A stretch of 64,000 nt of DNA from Vibrio quintilis (GTDB taxonomy: Bacteria; Pseudomonadota; Gammaproteobacteria; Enterobacterales; Vibrionaceae), in the NCBI RefSeq assembly GCF_024529975.1, contig NZ_AP024897.1, positions 1,302,001-1,366,000 on the forward strand, read 5' to 3'. Shown piece after piece: positions 1 through 10,361 of the stretch (the stretch's first letter is position 1; every line of letters begins with the position of its first letter). A model generated the notes under the pieces. That model had not been told where the DNA came from. It made no database searches and saw nothing but the letters and a program-made list of their open reading frames with translations. A program made the position numbers and the translations under genes.

Positions 1-1328
1 TGACCTCCCGGAAGTTTCATCCTATCCTGAGCAACAAAATCTTTCAGTAGCTTATCCATTTTCCGCATCAGTTCCGGCAGGCCATCAATGATGAATGGAC
101 CAAATTCTTCGATCTCCCGGATACCTTCCGCTTTAACATTCCCGGCAACAATTCCGGAGAAAGCTTTACGCAAATTGGCAGCCAGTGATTCAGGTGCCTG
201 ATCAAGATGTAAGTCCAGATCCGCCATGGTTTCGTGAGTCGGAATAAATGGCAGCTGAAATTCAGGCGCAACTTTCAGTGACCAGTTAAAGCTGTAGGCA
301 TCGCCCTGTTCTTTCCGGTATTGACGGACTTCCGGCATTTTCTGGCTCATCACTCTGGCCGCTTCTGCCGGGTCATCAATGATAATCTGATAATGCTTAC
401 GGGCGGCTTCGCCCAGTGTATCTTTGATAAACTCATCCAGTGAACGGAAATAGTCTTCACTTTCTTTCGGGCCGGTTAACACAATTGGCAGGGGTTGATC
501 AGCATTCTCCGGATGCATCATGATCCCCAGAATATAGAGCAGCTCTTCAGCCGTGCCCGGCCCGCCCGGGAAAATGATAATGCCGTGTGCCATACGAACA
601 AACGCTTCAAGGCGTTTTTCAATATCCGGCATGATAATGAGTTCATTGACGATTGGGTTTGGTGGCTCAGCAGCAATAATCGAGGGTTCAGTCAGCCCGA
701 TATAACGCGCGTTATTATACCTTTGTTTGGCATGGCCAATGGCTGCACCTTTCATCGGGCCTTCCATTGCACCGGGGCCGCAGCCGGTACAAATATTCAT
801 TTCACGTAGTCCGAGTTCATTCCCCACTTCCCGTGTGTATTGATATTCCGTCGGGTTGATGGAATGCCCGCCCCAGCAGACAACCATATTGGGAACGACG
901 CCCGGAATTAAAGTCCCGGCATTACGCAGAATACTAAAGACCAGATTGGTAATATGAATCGAATTGGTCATGTTCAGGCGCTGACTTTCGGCAACATGCA
1001 TGTTGACGTACACAATGTCACGTAACACGGAGGAGAGATGCTCCTGAATTCCTTTAATAATTTCCCCATCAACAAAGGCATGGGCCGGCGGGTTTGACAG
1101 CTCCAGCTTGATGCCACGTTCCCTGCGGAGAACGTTAACATCAAAATTCTGGTACTTATCCAGAAGTTCCTTCGAGTTATCGGTGTGGCTGCCTGAGTTG
1201 AGAACAGCCAGCGTGCAGTTACGGTACAATTGATACAAATCGCCACTTGAGGCGGTTTTCTTTAAACGCTCAACCTCAAGTTGCGACAATAAGTTCATAC
1301 TTCCTGTCGGACTAATATGTGTAATCAT
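1..1328 (-). CDS. ppnN: Pyrimidine/purine nucleotide 5'-monophosphate nucleosidase PpnN, 3' end cut by the window
   Basis: Reading the minus strand from 1328 gives about 442 residues close to E. coli PpnN (YgdH), which has 454, so only roughly a dozen C-terminal residues are missing beyond base 1. The start is [11 protein letters not shown], as in the E. coli protein, with AGGAGA five bases upstream; a second in-frame ATG at 1298 is less likely. The LOG-family core is visible: [13 protein letters not shown] and the PGGxGTxEE signature ([12 protein letters not shown]). The family splits nucleoside monophosphates into base plus ribose 5-phosphate and, in E. coli, responds to (p)ppGpp. It is a cytoplasmic housekeeping gene. 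Its promoter should lie in the 219-base gap up to 1547. Confidence 0.95.
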   Translation of the reverse strand, partial: MITHISPTGSMNLLSQLEVERLKKTASSGDLYQLYRNCTLAVLNSGSHTDNSKELLDKYQNFDVNVLRRERGIKLELSNPPAHAFVDGEIIKGIQEHLSSVLRDIVYVNMHVAESQRLNMTNSIHITNLVFSILRNAGTLIPGVVPNMVVCWGGHSINPTEYQYTREVGNELGLREMNICTGCGPGAMEGPMKGAAIGHAKQRYNNARYIGLTEPSIIAAEPPNPIVNELIIMPDIEKRLEAFVRMAHGIIIFPGGPGTAEELLYILGIMMHPENADQPLPIVLTGPKESEDYFRSLDEFIKDTLGEAARKHYQIIIDDPAEAARVMSQKMPEVRQYRKEQGDAYSFNWSLKVAPEFQLPFIPTHETMADLDLHLDQAPESLAANLRKAFSGIVAGNVKAEGIREIEEFGPFIIDGLPELMRKMDKLLKDFVAQDRMKLPGG

Positions 1329-1547
1329 GAAGGTCTCCTGTTCCCGGAAACTGGATCAGTTCTCTTGGTTATAATGTGTTGTATAACCCGGTTATTACTG
1401 ATGTTTATCTCAGTGACCGGGTATTCGTTTAACTCTATGATTTTCATTACCAATCTAGTTGGGTGTCAGTTTATCCGGAAACTTGTTTACATCAATTATG
1501 AGAGACTCTTCACATGATTGATACAATTGCGGCTAAAAAACGTACAG

Positions 1548-2828
1548 TTATTGCCATGATGTCTGATCGGGGCCTTTATCTTTGATTCTGTAAAGTCGCT
1601 GATAAAGTCGTTCCAGCGTTTCTTCCGGTGAGTCATCTTCCTGAAAAGGGACACAGATACTGCTGATGGTTATTTTCAGCTCCTGATCTTTAAATTTAAA
1701 AGGGATATTCCGGATGTTGTGCTGGATATTCTGGATTAATGAATAACATTCCTGTTCTTCCCGATCCGGGAGAATGATTAAAAACTCTTCACCGGAAATC
1801 CGGGCCACGGTATCTGTGGCTGTTGTTTCTTTCATGATCGCTCTGGCAATAATCTTGAGTGCTTTATCCCCGGCAGGATACCCAAAATGTCTGTTAATTG
1901 ATTTGAAGTTATCAATATCAAACAAAGCGAGCCTTAAAGGATGCCGGGTTCGTATCCAGCGATGATATTCCAGTTCCAGACGATGATGCAGCGCAGTCCG
2001 GTTATAGACCTTGGTGAGTGGATCTTTTAGCGCCCGCTCTGCCTGATCTTCCAGCCGGTGACGAAAGTTTTGCGTGATTTCATAGCTTGTTTCGATCCGG
2101 TTTTGTGTGACTTCAAGACTTTCCTGATACGCCTTATCATGACTTTCAGATGCTTCAAACTGGTGTGATAAGGTGGTGAACTGATTGATTAGTTTCGATA
2201 ATTCATTTTTCAGTTCATCAGAATCCTGAGTGCTTTGCAAAATCGTATGGCTTTTTCCGACCAGCTGTGAAAACTCCTGATGCATCGATTGACGGTTCAG
2301 ACAAATCTGGTGGTGGTGTTCAATATTTCGCTTGGTCGAACTCAGACAATTTGCCAGCGAGTTATTGATCTGTTTCAGATATTGCTCAGAGCGGCTGCGT
2401 TCGTGGCCGGTTCCCTGGATCAGTAACTGAAATACTTCCAGCGTGAGTTCCAGCAACTGTTCAGGTTTGACCCCGGTCAGCAGTCTGGCCCGGATATCAA
2501 ACAGAATATCTCCGGCTTCTCCGCCGAAATCCAGCTCAGAGATTAATGTCTGAAGCTCATCTGACAGCCGGTTAAATAACTCCTGCTCGATTGAAAGCCG
2601 GATATTGTGTTCCTTCAGCTCCGGATTGACTGCAAAGATTTTAATCGCACGCTCGTAAAGATTGAGCAGATGAAAAGCCTGCTTTGCTTTGGTCTCATGA
2701 TGAATCTCACTAAAATTAAGTAAATCTCTGATTTCTCTCTTAATTTTTGGAGGAAGACCGGGGATCTTCAGTAATGTTTTACCGCTCTGGTGTATCAGGT
2801 ATTCAGTATTGTTGAGGTGTTTTTCCAT
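1548..2828 (-). CDS. GGDEF diguanylate cyclase (SGEEF variant)
   Basis: The protein has 426 residues. A C-terminal GGDEF domain starts near residue 265 (DPLTKVYNR) and carries the metal-binding DIDNF motif and SGEEF at residues 345-349 in place of GGDEF. SGDEF/SGEEF variants are generally regarded as compatible with c-di-GMP synthesis. The residues before the signature read TATDTVAR, so the RxxD inhibitory I-site is absent and product inhibition is not expected. The N-terminal 260 residues are helical, probably partly coiled-coil, without a recognised sensor domain and without membrane segments. It lies 43 bases downstream of the TPR membrane protein gene on the same strand and is probably co-transcribed with it. 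Confidence 0.88.
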   Translation of the reverse strand: MEKHLNNTEYLIHQSGKTLLKIPGLPPKIKREIRDLLNFSEIHHETKAKQAFHLLNLYERAIKIFAVNPELKEHNIRLSIEQELFNRLSDELQTLISELDFGGEAGDILFDIRARLLTGVKPEQLLELTLEVFQLLIQGTGHERSRSEQYLKQINNSLANCLSSTKRNIEHHHQICLNRQSMHQEFSQLVGKSHTILQSTQDSDELKNELSKLINQFTTLSHQFEASESHDKAYQESLEVTQNRIETSYEITQNFRHRLEDQAERALKDPLTKVYNRTALHHRLELEYHRWIRTRHPLRLALFDIDNFKSINRHFGYPAGDKALKIIARAIMKETTATDTVARISGEEFLIILPDREEQECYSLIQNIQHNIRNIPFKFKDQELKITISSICVPFQEDDSPEETLERLYQRLYRIKDKGPDQTSWQ

Positions 2829-2871
2829 AACTATTAACTAACTGCTCTGAAAAATGCCCGGTGACATCGGA

Positions 2872-5151
2872 TTAAGATGTTTCGCTGACATTTAATAAGT
2901 TTTGTATGCTTTCTTCATTGTTATAAGAAGAATGTACTTTGACCAATCCCTGGCTAATCGCCTGTTGACAGGCTTCTCTGATATTGTCAGAGGCAAAACT
3001 TGCTGCCGGTGTATTATCGATTGCTTTTAAATAGACCCAATGGCTTGATTTTTCTTTGATACTTAAATCCCGGGATGCGCTGGTTGCCATCAGTAAAATA
3101 TCCAGCAATTCTTTCTCATTGATAGCCGTATGTGCTTTGGGCAGAAAAGGGTAATCTGCAATCCCGATCCGGATAATCCGGTTTAACGGCATGGATGACT
3201 GGAACTCATTCACCCAGGTTTGGATGCGATCAAATAATTCCTGGGGTTGAGTATCCTGTTCCAGATTGTTTTCTATATAAAGCAAATTAGCATCAGTGAA
3301 ATGAAAGATACGGGCATTTGATGTTAACTTTTCTTTCAGAAATTTACCGAAAGCCAGCTCTAATTTCAGACCTTCAGTGTAACCGTGTTGTAAATACATG
3401 TTTCTGAGGAACGGCACATCGATCATGGCGAACCTGAGTTTGTCATTCAGCGGCTTATGAATCAGTTCTCCCATGTACCATTGTTCGTAAACCTGATTTC
3501 TTTTTTGCATCAATGTCGAGGATAAATTGACATTCAGCATTCTTAAATTATTCAGCTGAGATCGGGAATGAGTAAATAAGTGGTTGTTCAACTCTTCAAT
3601 TTCTTCATTTTGATGACGAATAACGTATCCGCGTCTTAAGATGACGAGGAAGAAAACAAAGCCGATAATAGCGATACTATATGAAATATTTTTTAAGGAA
3701 CTATAACGGTTTTTCTGACGCTTCAGTTCTCTGTCCAATCCTTCCAGATGCAGTGTTTGTTCAACGAAAGCTTTTTGCTGTTTAAAATCATCTTCACTGA
3801 GCTGGTTCAGTTTTTGCTGCTGAGTCTGATTCAGCTGATAGTGCTGATGGGCATAATCAAGCGCTTTTTCGTAGTTTCCCTGTTGTTCATAGGCACTTGA
3901 AAGCAGTTTCAGCGCCTGAAGGTGTGTATGCTGATCGTGGGTTGCTTTTGTCAGTCGTTCCGATTTTAATCCCAGCTTGATTGCCATTGCAGATTGTTTT
4001 TGCACATAGGCGATCACTGCTTTCAGCAACATCGCTTTTCCCTGCAGTCGGGGATAATCATTTTGTTTAAGTAAAGGTTCTATCGCTTCCAGGTAGTCTT
4101 CTGCCAGCGGATAATTGTAAAGTTGCAGATAGGTTGCGGCCAGATTGATTCTGACGGAAATAAACTGGGCTTTACTATGTTGTGTGACCGGATGATCCAG
4201 CACATTGAGATAAGAAACCAGCGCAAGGTTATATTTTCCCTGGCGGAAGTAAATATCGCCCATCCGTTGCATGATTTTCACCCAAACCGGTGAACGTTCA
4301 TAGGTATCGTAAAAATCGGCGGCTTGTGACAGGTAGAGCAGGGCTTTATCCAATACTCTTCGCTCGAAAAAAAGCTGAGCCAGCAGCGTATTTGTGGTTG
4401 CCAGCTGGGCGCCATCATCGGCTTCCAGAGCACTCCAGTAGGCTGTGAGTAACTCTGACAGTGCTTTATTGTATTGTCCGTGATAGAGAAAGTGTTTGCC
4501 GAATTCAATATGATATTTGATTTGTGTGGTGACGGCCTGAATGGATGAAAAGTAGTCTTTGGCATGCTTATATAATTTTTCTGCCAGCTGATTCTCATCT
4601 GCTTTGGAAGCAATTTGCGCCTGTAACATCAGTATTTTATATCTGATTCGTTGAATCAGCTGAGAGGTGCTTTTCATTTGCTCCAGGCTGGATTCAACCC
4701 GGGCGATTTGCTGCCGGGCCTGTGCTTTATCCTGATTAAACAGCCAGGTGAGTTTGATTTCCAGCAGCCGGACATCGATATCTAAATACAAAAGCTGATA
4801 TTTTTTCGCCAGTTCTTTTGCCTGACGGATGTAGTCCATGGCTTGTGTCTGATGACCCTGATGTGACTTGGCTTGAGCCAGAATTTCAAGTGCTTCGACA
4901 CTAGCTCCCGGTGTACGGATTTTATGCTCGGTATCGTCTCTGGTAATGGTTGAAGGGGTCTTTTCTGTCGTGTCGACCAGCTTTCGCTGTGTCAGAAAAG
5001 CCGTGATAAGCGATTGCGCTTCCCGCGGATCGATATCCAGTAATAAACTAGCTTCATTGAGTGTCGGGGATGAATAACCACTGGCACTTGTGCTGTAGCA
5101 CAGTAAAGTGCCCAGCAACAGAAAAAGTGTTTTCCAGCTTCTGTTTGTCAT
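2872..5151 (-). CDS. TPR-repeat membrane protein with a degenerate GGDEF-like C-terminus
   Basis: The product has 759 residues. It begins with a signal peptide (about residues 1-25), continues with an array of tetratricopeptide-type helices to about residue 430, a coiled-coil rich in Q and K, one membrane helix near residues 483-503, and a cytoplasmic domain of about 230 residues. That last domain has the spacing of a GGDEF fold (MIDVPFLRNMYLQHG, then FHFTDANLLYIEN where the signature should be) but lacks all catalytic residues. I infer a periplasmic-sensing TPR receptor whose dead cyclase domain signals to the active cyclase encoded just downstream. The start has a signal peptide directly after it and lies 14 bases after queF, so the three genes may share a transcript. 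Confidence 0.75.
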   Translation of the reverse strand: MTNRSWKTLFLLLGTLLCYSTSASGYSSPTLNEASLLLDIDPREAQSLITAFLTQRKLVDTTEKTPSTITRDDTEHKIRTPGASVEALEILAQAKSHQGHQTQAMDYIRQAKELAKKYQLLYLDIDVRLLEIKLTWLFNQDKAQARQQIARVESSLEQMKSTSQLIQRIRYKILMLQAQIASKADENQLAEKLYKHAKDYFSSIQAVTTQIKYHIEFGKHFLYHGQYNKALSELLTAYWSALEADDGAQLATTNTLLAQLFFERRVLDKALLYLSQAADFYDTYERSPVWVKIMQRMGDIYFRQGKYNLALVSYLNVLDHPVTQHSKAQFISVRINLAATYLQLYNYPLAEDYLEAIEPLLKQNDYPRLQGKAMLLKAVIAYVQKQSAMAIKLGLKSERLTKATHDQHTHLQALKLLSSAYEQQGNYEKALDYAHQHYQLNQTQQQKLNQLSEDDFKQQKAFVEQTLHLEGLDRELKRQKNRYSSLKNISYSIAIIGFVFFLVILRRGYVIRHQNEEIEELNNHLFTHSRSQLNNLRMLNVNLSSTLMQKRNQVYEQWYMGELIHKPLNDKLRFAMIDVPFLRNMYLQHGYTEGLKLELAFGKFLKEKLTSNARIFHFTDANLLYIENNLEQDTQPQELFDRIQTWVNEFQSSMPLNRIIRIGIADYPFLPKAHTAINEKELLDILLMATSASRDLSIKEKSSHWVYLKAIDNTPAASFASDNIREACQQAISQGLVKVHSSYNNEESIQNLLNVSETS

Positions 5152-5165
5152 GTTGTGTCCCTGCG

Positions 5166-6011
5166 TTACTGGCGGGCCATCCGGCCAGTATGGATTGGTG
5201 CTTTATTTTCTGAAGAACGGTACGGATTGATATCCAGTCCGCCTCTGCGGGTATATCTCGCATATACAGTCAGTGATTTCGGTGCGCAATACTTCATGAC
5301 ATCGGTGAAAATTCTTTCGACACACTGTTCGTGAAATTCGTTGTGTTCCCTGAATGATATCAGATAGCGGAGTAGTGCCTCCCGGTTGATTTTATGTCCC
5401 TGATAATGAATTTCAATACTGCCCCAGTCCGGCTGGCTGGTAATCAGGCAATTTGATTTCAGCAAATGACTGTGAAGTGTTTCTTCAATCCATTCATCAC
5501 TGGTGGCATTTTCGAGTAAAGAGGCATTGAAATCGTAGCAGTCTATCTGAATCTCTGTATCGTCAATGCACTCTCCCTGCATCGGAACAATGGCTTCGCC
5601 TGTGAAGTCTGAGACTGTTTTTAATTCAACCAGTACGGGTGCACCTGCACATGCCGATAAGTCGGTTTCAAGCTGTTTTTGTACCGTTTGAATCGTATCA
5701 AACCGGCTTTGGTTATAACTGTTCAGATAAAGTTTAAAGGATTTTGATTCGATTAAGGCGGGGCTCTCTGCCGGAACTGAAACGTGGCCGATCGCAACCT
5801 GAGGCAACCCATTCTGATTCAGCCAGGAAAGCTCATAAAGCGTCCAGAGATCGCATCCGGTAAAGGGTAACGGGGAACTCAGCTGCAAGTCATCCCGGTT
5901 CAGTGATCTGGGAACCGGCTGTAACAGGGATGGGTCGTAATGGGCTTTATAGTGCGTGTTTTTACCCAAAGTCAGACCTGCCAGCGCTTTGGCGTCAGAA
6001 TATTTGCTCAT
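5166..6011 (-). CDS. queF: NADPH-dependent 7-cyano-7-deazaguanine reductase QueF
   Basis: The 281-residue protein matches the long, unimodular-tandem QueF of gammaproteobacteria. It reduces preQ0 to preQ1 in queuosine synthesis for tRNA wobble positions. The QueF motif is present ([11 protein letters not shown] from residue 88), as are the thioimide-forming cysteine C188 and the acid D195 in the segment [11 protein letters not shown]. The length is normal. It is transcribed divergently from syd with about 104 bases between the start codons, the same pairing seen in E. coli and vibrios. Confidence 0.96.
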   Translation of the reverse strand: MSKYSDAKALAGLTLGKNTHYKAHYDPSLLQPVPRSLNRDDLQLSSPLPFTGCDLWTLYELSWLNQNGLPQVAIGHVSVPAESPALIESKSFKLYLNSYNQSRFDTIQTVQKQLETDLSACAGAPVLVELKTVSDFTGEAIVPMQGECIDDTEIQIDCYDFNASLLENATSDEWIEETLHSHLLKSNCLITSQPDWGSIEIHYQGHKINREALLRYLISFREHNEFHEQCVERIFTDVMKYCAPKSLTVYARYTRRGGLDINPYRSSENKAPIHTGRMARQ

Positions 6012-6115
6012 ACTTAGTGCTAAATTTGTTTAGAATATCAGAATTCTACGAAATCCGCGGGCCTGTGTCATTACGGGTCTGCTTATTGAACCAAATCCGA
6101 GGAGTCACCCGTCAT

Positions 6116-6649
6116 ATGGTTTCAGATGCTTTAACCCGATTCAGTCAGCGTTATCAGGAAGATTATTTTCAGGCTCATGGCCGGTCTCCGGACAATCCGG
6201 ATTTACATGACTGGCCTTCTGAATGTGTCACTGCCTGTGAAAAAGAGACCGTTTTCTGGCAGCCCGTCCGCCGGGAACCGGCTGACTTTTCTAAGGTTGA
6301 ACAGTCGATAGAGTTATTGCTGCACACAGATATCAAGGATTTCTACGGGTCTCAGTATTGCGCGGATATGGATGCAACATGGGAAAATATGGAACTGACG
6401 TTACTTCAGGTATGGAATGATGATGACTTTGTCCGTTTGCAGGAAAATATGTTAGGCCACCTGGTGACACAAAGAAGACTGAAGCTGAAACCAACGGTAT
6501 TTATTGCCTCGACACCGGCTGAGTTTGATGTCATCTCGGTGTGCAACCTGACGGGGCAGGTTTTATCTGAAAGGGTGGGAACAAAGCAACGGGATGTGCT
6601 GGCGCCATCATTAGATGTTTTTCTGGACCAGCTAACACCAGGGGTATGA
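6116..6649 (+). CDS. syd: SecY-interacting protein Syd
   Basis: The start at 6116 gives 177 residues that align along their whole length with E. coli Syd; the longer open frame upstream overlaps queF and has no support. A GGAG sequence lies about 11 bases before the ATG. Conserved blocks are [41 protein letters not shown] and VISVCNLTG. Syd is a small acidic cytoplasmic protein that binds SecY and, in E. coli, is thought to monitor translocon assembly. The DUF2310 gene follows after three bases, so the two form an operon. Confidence 0.94.
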   Translation: MVSDALTRFSQRYQEDYFQAHGRSPDNPDLHDWPSECVTACEKETVFWQPVRREPADFSKVEQSIELLLHTDIKDFYGSQYCADMDATWENMELTLLQVWNDDDFVRLQENMLGHLVTQRRLKLKPTVFIASTPAEFDVISVCNLTGQVLSERVGTKQRDVLAPSLDVFLDQLTPGV

Positions 6650-6652
6650 TGG

Positions 6653-7432
6653 ATGTACGTTGTTGAATTGCAATTTGAGTGCTTTGATAATACGACCGTT
6701 TCAGCGGTAGAACGGGCGATTTACGGCCTGATTGAAGCACTTCGTTTTAATGGGCAGTTGTTGGGGCGTGAGTTTCCGGTTGTGATGGGTGAAGAGGGGA
6801 TTTTTTCTGTGCGGGGCATGTGTCCTGAGAAACAGAGTCTGCATTCTGATTACCATTCCGATTTTGTTAAAGTGTGTCTGTCCCGGTTAACGGATGCTGG
6901 CTTACTGGCACCCAAAGTGAAAATTATCGGACTGGATATTCATTCAGAACAAACGGATGAATCAGAAACAAGACAATGGCAGATTTTATATACAACTTAC
7001 GTGCATACCTGTTCTCCATTGCGCAACGGCGATAATTTGCTGCCTGTTCCTTTGTATCGTATTCCGCCAACCTTCAATGGCGATCATAAAGCCGTGATCA
7101 AATGGCAGACGGAATGGCAGGCGTGTGATGAGTTACAAATGGCTGGTGGCTGCCGTGCAGAGCATGCGGCGTTAAACGAGCTGAATAACCCTGAAAGCGA
7201 CCTGTTCAGACGGGGATGGGATTTACGGGGCCGAATCGAATATCTGACGGGTATTCCGACTTATTATTATCAATATCAGGTTGGCGGAACCAGTCTGAAA
7301 GCTGAACAACAGCGTCTATGCCCGGTTTGTGGCGGAGAATGGCGCCTGTCTGAACCGGTTCACGATATCTTTCATTTCCGGTGTGATAACTGCCGGGTTA
7401 TTTCCAATTTGTCCTGGGATTATCTGAAATAA
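6653..7432 (+). CDS. DUF2310 family zinc-ribbon protein
   Basis: The protein has 259 residues and ends in a four-cysteine zinc ribbon (CPVCGGEW near residue 222, then FRCDNCRVISNL). It resembles the DUF2310 family, described as possible nucleic-acid-binding proteins of unknown function, frequently linked to syd in vibrios. No membrane segments or signal peptide are visible. It is translationally close to syd (3-base gap) and is followed by a strong hairpin terminator at 7458-7481. Confidence 0.88.
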   Translation: MYVVELQFECFDNTTVSAVERAIYGLIEALRFNGQLLGREFPVVMGEEGIFSVRGMCPEKQSLHSDYHSDFVKVCLSRLTDAGLLAPKVKIIGLDIHSEQTDESETRQWQILYTTYVHTCSPLRNGDNLLPVPLYRIPPTFNGDHKAVIKWQTEWQACDELQMAGGCRAEHAALNELNNPESDLFRRGWDLRGRIEYLTGIPTYYYQYQVGGTSLKAEQQRLCPVCGGEWRLSEPVHDIFHFRCDNCRVISNLSWDYLK

Positions 7433-7457
7433 TCTTGCCGGTGCAGATGCGATCAAA

Positions 7458-7481
7458 AAAGCCGACCATACGATCGGCTTT
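7458..7481. terminator. Bidirectional rho-independent terminator between the DUF2310 gene and metQ
   Basis: AAAGCCGA at 7458-7465 pairs with TCGGCTTT at 7474-7481 around an 8-base loop. A-rich sequence precedes it and T-rich sequence follows, so it can serve the convergent syd and met operons. Confidence 0.85.
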
Positions 7482-7507
7482 CCTTTGACAACCTATAAAA
7501 ACCGGGA

Positions 7508-8317
7508 TTACCAGCCTTTCACCACGCTGTCTTTAAATGTTTTCATTGCTGCCTGATAGACTTCTTCTGTCTGATACGCTTTAACGAAGTTTTTGACGTT
7601 TTCGTTATTTACATTATCTTCACGGGCAACGATCAGGTTCACGTATGGAGAATCTTTATCTTCAACGAAAATACCGTCTTTATTCGGTGACAGATCAATC
7701 TGGCTGGCGAAGCTGTTGTTAATGATAGCAACGGTGACATCATCCAGTGAGCGTGGCAGTTGTGCAGCATCCAGCTCCACAACGTCGATGTTCTTCGGAT
7801 TTTCTACGATGTCCTGAACAGTCGCTTTCAGGCCAACATTCTCCCGCAGTTTGATTAATCCCTGCTTTTGCAGCAGTAGCAATGAACGCCCCAGGTTGGT
7901 TGGATCATTCGGTACTGCAATCCGCGAACCTTCTTTGATCTCATCTACTGATTTGACTTCTTTTGAATAGCCGGCAATCGGATAAACGAACGTGTTACCG
8001 GCAATGGCCAGTTTGTAACCACGATCAGCGATTTGCTGATCCAGATATGGCTTGTGCTGGAATGCATTGACATCAACAGAGCCATCATCCAAAGCTGCAT
8101 TCGGTGTGACGTAATCTGTAAATGTCACCAGTTCAACATCCAGATCGTATTTGTCTTTGGCAACTTTTTTGGCAACTTCGGCAACCTGAGCTTCTGCACC
8201 GGCCATAACACCAACTTTAATTTTTTGATTGTCAGCTGTCTTCTCACCACAGCCGGAAAGAACCAATGCTGAAGCAGCCGTAATAATTGTCAGCAGACTT
8301 TTCAGGTTAAATTTCAT
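7508..8317 (-). CDS. metQ: D/L-methionine-binding lipoprotein MetQ
   Basis: The protein has 269 residues, with a lipoprotein signal ending in the lipobox LVLSGC, so it is anchored in the periplasm by an acylated cysteine near residue 23. The NlpA/MetQ fold is clear: KVGVMAGAEAQ, DVNAFQHKPYLD, AVPNDPTNLGRSL. It delivers methionine to MetNI. It is the last gene of metNIQ; a 92-base gap from metI contains a palindromic repeat that could lower or separate expression of metQ relative to the membrane components. Confidence 0.96.
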   Translation of the reverse strand: MKFNLKSLLTIITAASALVLSGCGEKTADNQKIKVGVMAGAEAQVAEVAKKVAKDKYDLDVELVTFTDYVTPNAALDDGSVDVNAFQHKPYLDQQIADRGYKLAIAGNTFVYPIAGYSKEVKSVDEIKEGSRIAVPNDPTNLGRSLLLLQKQGLIKLRENVGLKATVQDIVENPKNIDVVELDAAQLPRSLDDVTVAIINNSFASQIDLSPNKDGIFVEDKDSPYVNLIVAREDNVNNENVKNFVKAYQTEEVYQAAMKTFKDSVVKGW

Positions 8318-8352
8318 CTGTTTCTCCTTGCTAAACTTTCATAAAATTATGT

Positions 8353-8400
8353 TATACCCGGGTAACCTGAATTCTGTATCTTCAGGTTGTTTGGGTATTA
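8353..8400. repeat. Palindromic repeat, AACCTG/CAGGTT family (copy 1)
   Basis: This sits between metI and metQ. Outer arms TATACCC and GGGTATTA enclose inner arms AACCTGAA and TTCAGGTT. The same design recurs at 12043, 17064 and 22977, with decayed halves at 15217 and 18943. All lie between genes, as REP-like elements do. Confidence 0.8.
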
Positions 8401-8409
8401 TATTTGCTA

Positions 8410-9087
8410 TTATCTGTGATCAACCCGCCGGACAATGCTATCGCCGATGGATTGAATAATCTGAACTAAAATAATCAACATGATGACGGTGACCACCATA
8501 ATCAGCAGGTCATAACGATAAAAACCATACCGGATTGCAACGTCCCCCAGACCGCCGCCGCCCACGGTGCCGGCCATCGCTGAATAGCTTACCAGCGTGA
8601 CAAGGGTAATGGTGACAGAGTTTAAAATTGTCGGCAGTGCTTCCGGCAACAGGACTTTCGTAATAATCTGGAACGGTTTGGCGCCCATTGCCTGCGCTGC
8701 TTCGACCAGACCGGATGGCACTTCCAGCAATGCGTTTTCAATTAACCGCGCCACAAACGGAATCGCTCCGATAGTCAGTGGCACAATCGCGGCCGTTGTA
8801 CCGATAAACGTGCCGACTAATAGCTTGGTGACCGGAATGATAGCAACCATCAGAACTAAAAACGGTACCGAGCGGCCAATGTTGACGATTGCGCCAAGGA
8901 TTTGATTGAGTCTGATGTTTTCCAGTAATCCGCCTTTTTTGCTGGTGTGGAGTATCACACCGAGCGGAATCCCGACCAAAAAGCCGATCAGTCCGGAGAC
9001 GGCAACCATATAAACTGTCTGACCTGTTGCTCCCAGTAAAAGAGAGGTATTCTGACTGAGCCAGTCGGTAAGTGTATTAATTGACAT
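8410..9087 (-). CDS. metI: Methionine ABC transporter permease MetI
   Basis: The 225-residue protein has about five hydrophobic membrane segments and the binding-protein-dependent transport signature around [20 protein letters not shown] (the EAA loop that contacts MetN). Length and sequence are typical of the family. Its first codons overlap the end of metN by 11 bases, so the two are translationally coupled, and metQ follows. The complex imports D- and L-methionine across the inner membrane. Confidence 0.96.
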   Translation of the reverse strand: MSINTLTDWLSQNTSLLLGATGQTVYMVAVSGLIGFLVGIPLGVILHTSKKGGLLENIRLNQILGAIVNIGRSVPFLVLMVAIIPVTKLLVGTFIGTTAAIVPLTIGAIPFVARLIENALLEVPSGLVEAAQAMGAKPFQIITKVLLPEALPTILNSVTITLVTLVSYSAMAGTVGGGGLGDVAIRYGFYRYDLLIMVVTVIMLIILVQIIQSIGDSIVRRVDHR

Positions 9088-10111
9088 AGCCTAAAACCTC
9101 AACTTTTACATGATGTTCACTCAGGAAATTGATGGCTGCATTTTCATTACTTTCACTGCCGGACAGTTCAGCCATCATCATGCCGAATTTGACCCCGCCG
9201 GCATAATCGATATCAGAACTGAGAATATTCACGTCAATGCTAAAATCCCGTGAAATCTGGGAAACCAGTGGAGCATCGACGGTTGCTCCGGTAAATTCCA
9301 TCCGGATGAGCGGATGGGTATCCGCCTGCCGGTGTTCAGACAGTTTTGCCTGATAATCATCAGGGACAGATAAATCAAGTGTAGATCTGATGAATTGATG
9401 TGCCAGCTCTGTTTTGGGATGCGCGAAAATATCACTGACCGTCCCTTTTTCTACCAGTTCACCCTGACCGATGATTGCCACTTCATGACAGATGTTTTTG
9501 ACCACATCCATTTCATGAGTAATCAGTAAGATAGTAATGTTTAAGCGCTGGTTGATTTCTTTCAGCAGGTGCAAAATCGACTGAGTGGTTGCCGGATCTA
9601 AAGCACTGGTGGCCTCATCACAAAGCAAAACTTTTGGATTTGAGGCCAGTGCCCGGGCGATAGCAACCCGTTGCTTTTGTCCGCCACTGAGGTTCGCCGG
9701 GTAGACTTGGGCTTTATCTGTCAGTCCCACCAGATTCAGTAACTCATTGACCTTAGGTTTAATCTGTTCTTTTGCTTTTCCAGCGAATTCTAAGGGCAAG
9801 GCAACGTTTTCAAACACAGTCCGGGAAGACAGTAAGTTAAAATGCTGGAAAATCATCCCGATATTTCTTCGGGCCTGACATAAATCTGCCGGGCTGAGCT
9901 TTGTCAGGTTAATGCCATCGACAATGACATCACCATCTGTTGGGGCTTCCAACATATTGACACAGCGAATTAATGTACTTTTTCCGGCGCCTGAAGAGCC
10001 GATCACACCAAAAATAGTCCCTTGTTTGATATGTAGATGAATGTCTTTCAAGGCATGTATCTGCTTTGCTCCTTGCTGAAACACCTTGTTGACGTGATTT
10101 ATTTCAATCAT
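9077..10111 (-). CDS. metN: Methionine ABC transporter ATP-binding protein MetN
   Basis: The protein has 344 residues. The Walker A motif is GSSGAGKST near residue 38, the ABC signature is LSGGQKQR and the Walker B motif is [15 protein letters not shown]-terminal NIL domain of about 80 residues, which binds methionine and mediates transinhibition, starts near residue 265. It is the first gene of metN-metI-metQ on the minus strand; MetJ operator boxes lie about 100 bases upstream. gmhB lies beyond on the opposite strand, as in E. coli, with one extra gene inserted between. Confidence 0.97.
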   Translation of the reverse strand: MIEINHVNKVFQQGAKQIHALKDIHLHIKQGTIFGVIGSSGAGKSTLIRCVNMLEAPTDGDVIVDGINLTKLSPADLCQARRNIGMIFQHFNLLSSRTVFENVALPLEFAGKAKEQIKPKVNELLNLVGLTDKAQVYPANLSGGQKQRVAIARALASNPKVLLCDEATSALDPATTQSILHLLKEINQRLNITILLITHEMDVVKNICHEVAIIGQGELVEKGTVSDIFAHPKTELAHQFIRSTLDLSVPDDYQAKLSEHRQADTHPLIRMEFTGATVDAPLVSQISRDFSIDVNILSSDIDYAGGVKFGMMMAELSGSESNENAAINFLSEHHVKVEVLGYVN

Positions 10112-10211
10112 GAGATAACCTGCGCAGGCTCTGATTGTCAGAGATCATTTGGTTGATAATAGTTTTGTTAGGGATGCTAGGGCTTCGGAAGAACGAAGTC
10201 AATAGATATTT

Positions 10212-10227
10212 TTACGTCTAGACGTCT
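10212..10227. promoter_or_regulatory. Tandem MetJ operator (met boxes)
   Basis: A perfect met box, AGACGTCT, lies at 10220-10227. It directly abuts a second box, TTACGTCT, at 10212-10219 (6 of 8 matches), and weaker 8-mers flank both (AGATATTT at 10204, 5 of 8). MetJ binds cooperatively to two or more adjacent boxes. The site is about 100 bases before metN, so methionine repression of metNIQ is the natural reading. It is also about 135 bases before the divergent orphan gene at 10362. Confidence 0.9.
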
Positions 10228-10361
10228 AAACATGCTTTCATCATTAAGTTGGATACCCGGAATGTATGGTTCCGCTGATATTCATTCATTCTTCACTTTT
10301 TTTGTGTGCTTTATGATACAGTTGCACTTGTTTTTATATGGTATCGGTATGTTTATAATCT

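Noticed and set aside
1317..1517. 66-codon frame upstream of ppnN
   Set aside because: It overlaps the ppnN start on the other strand and has no ribosome binding site; the hydrophobic sequence is from AT-rich promoter DNA.
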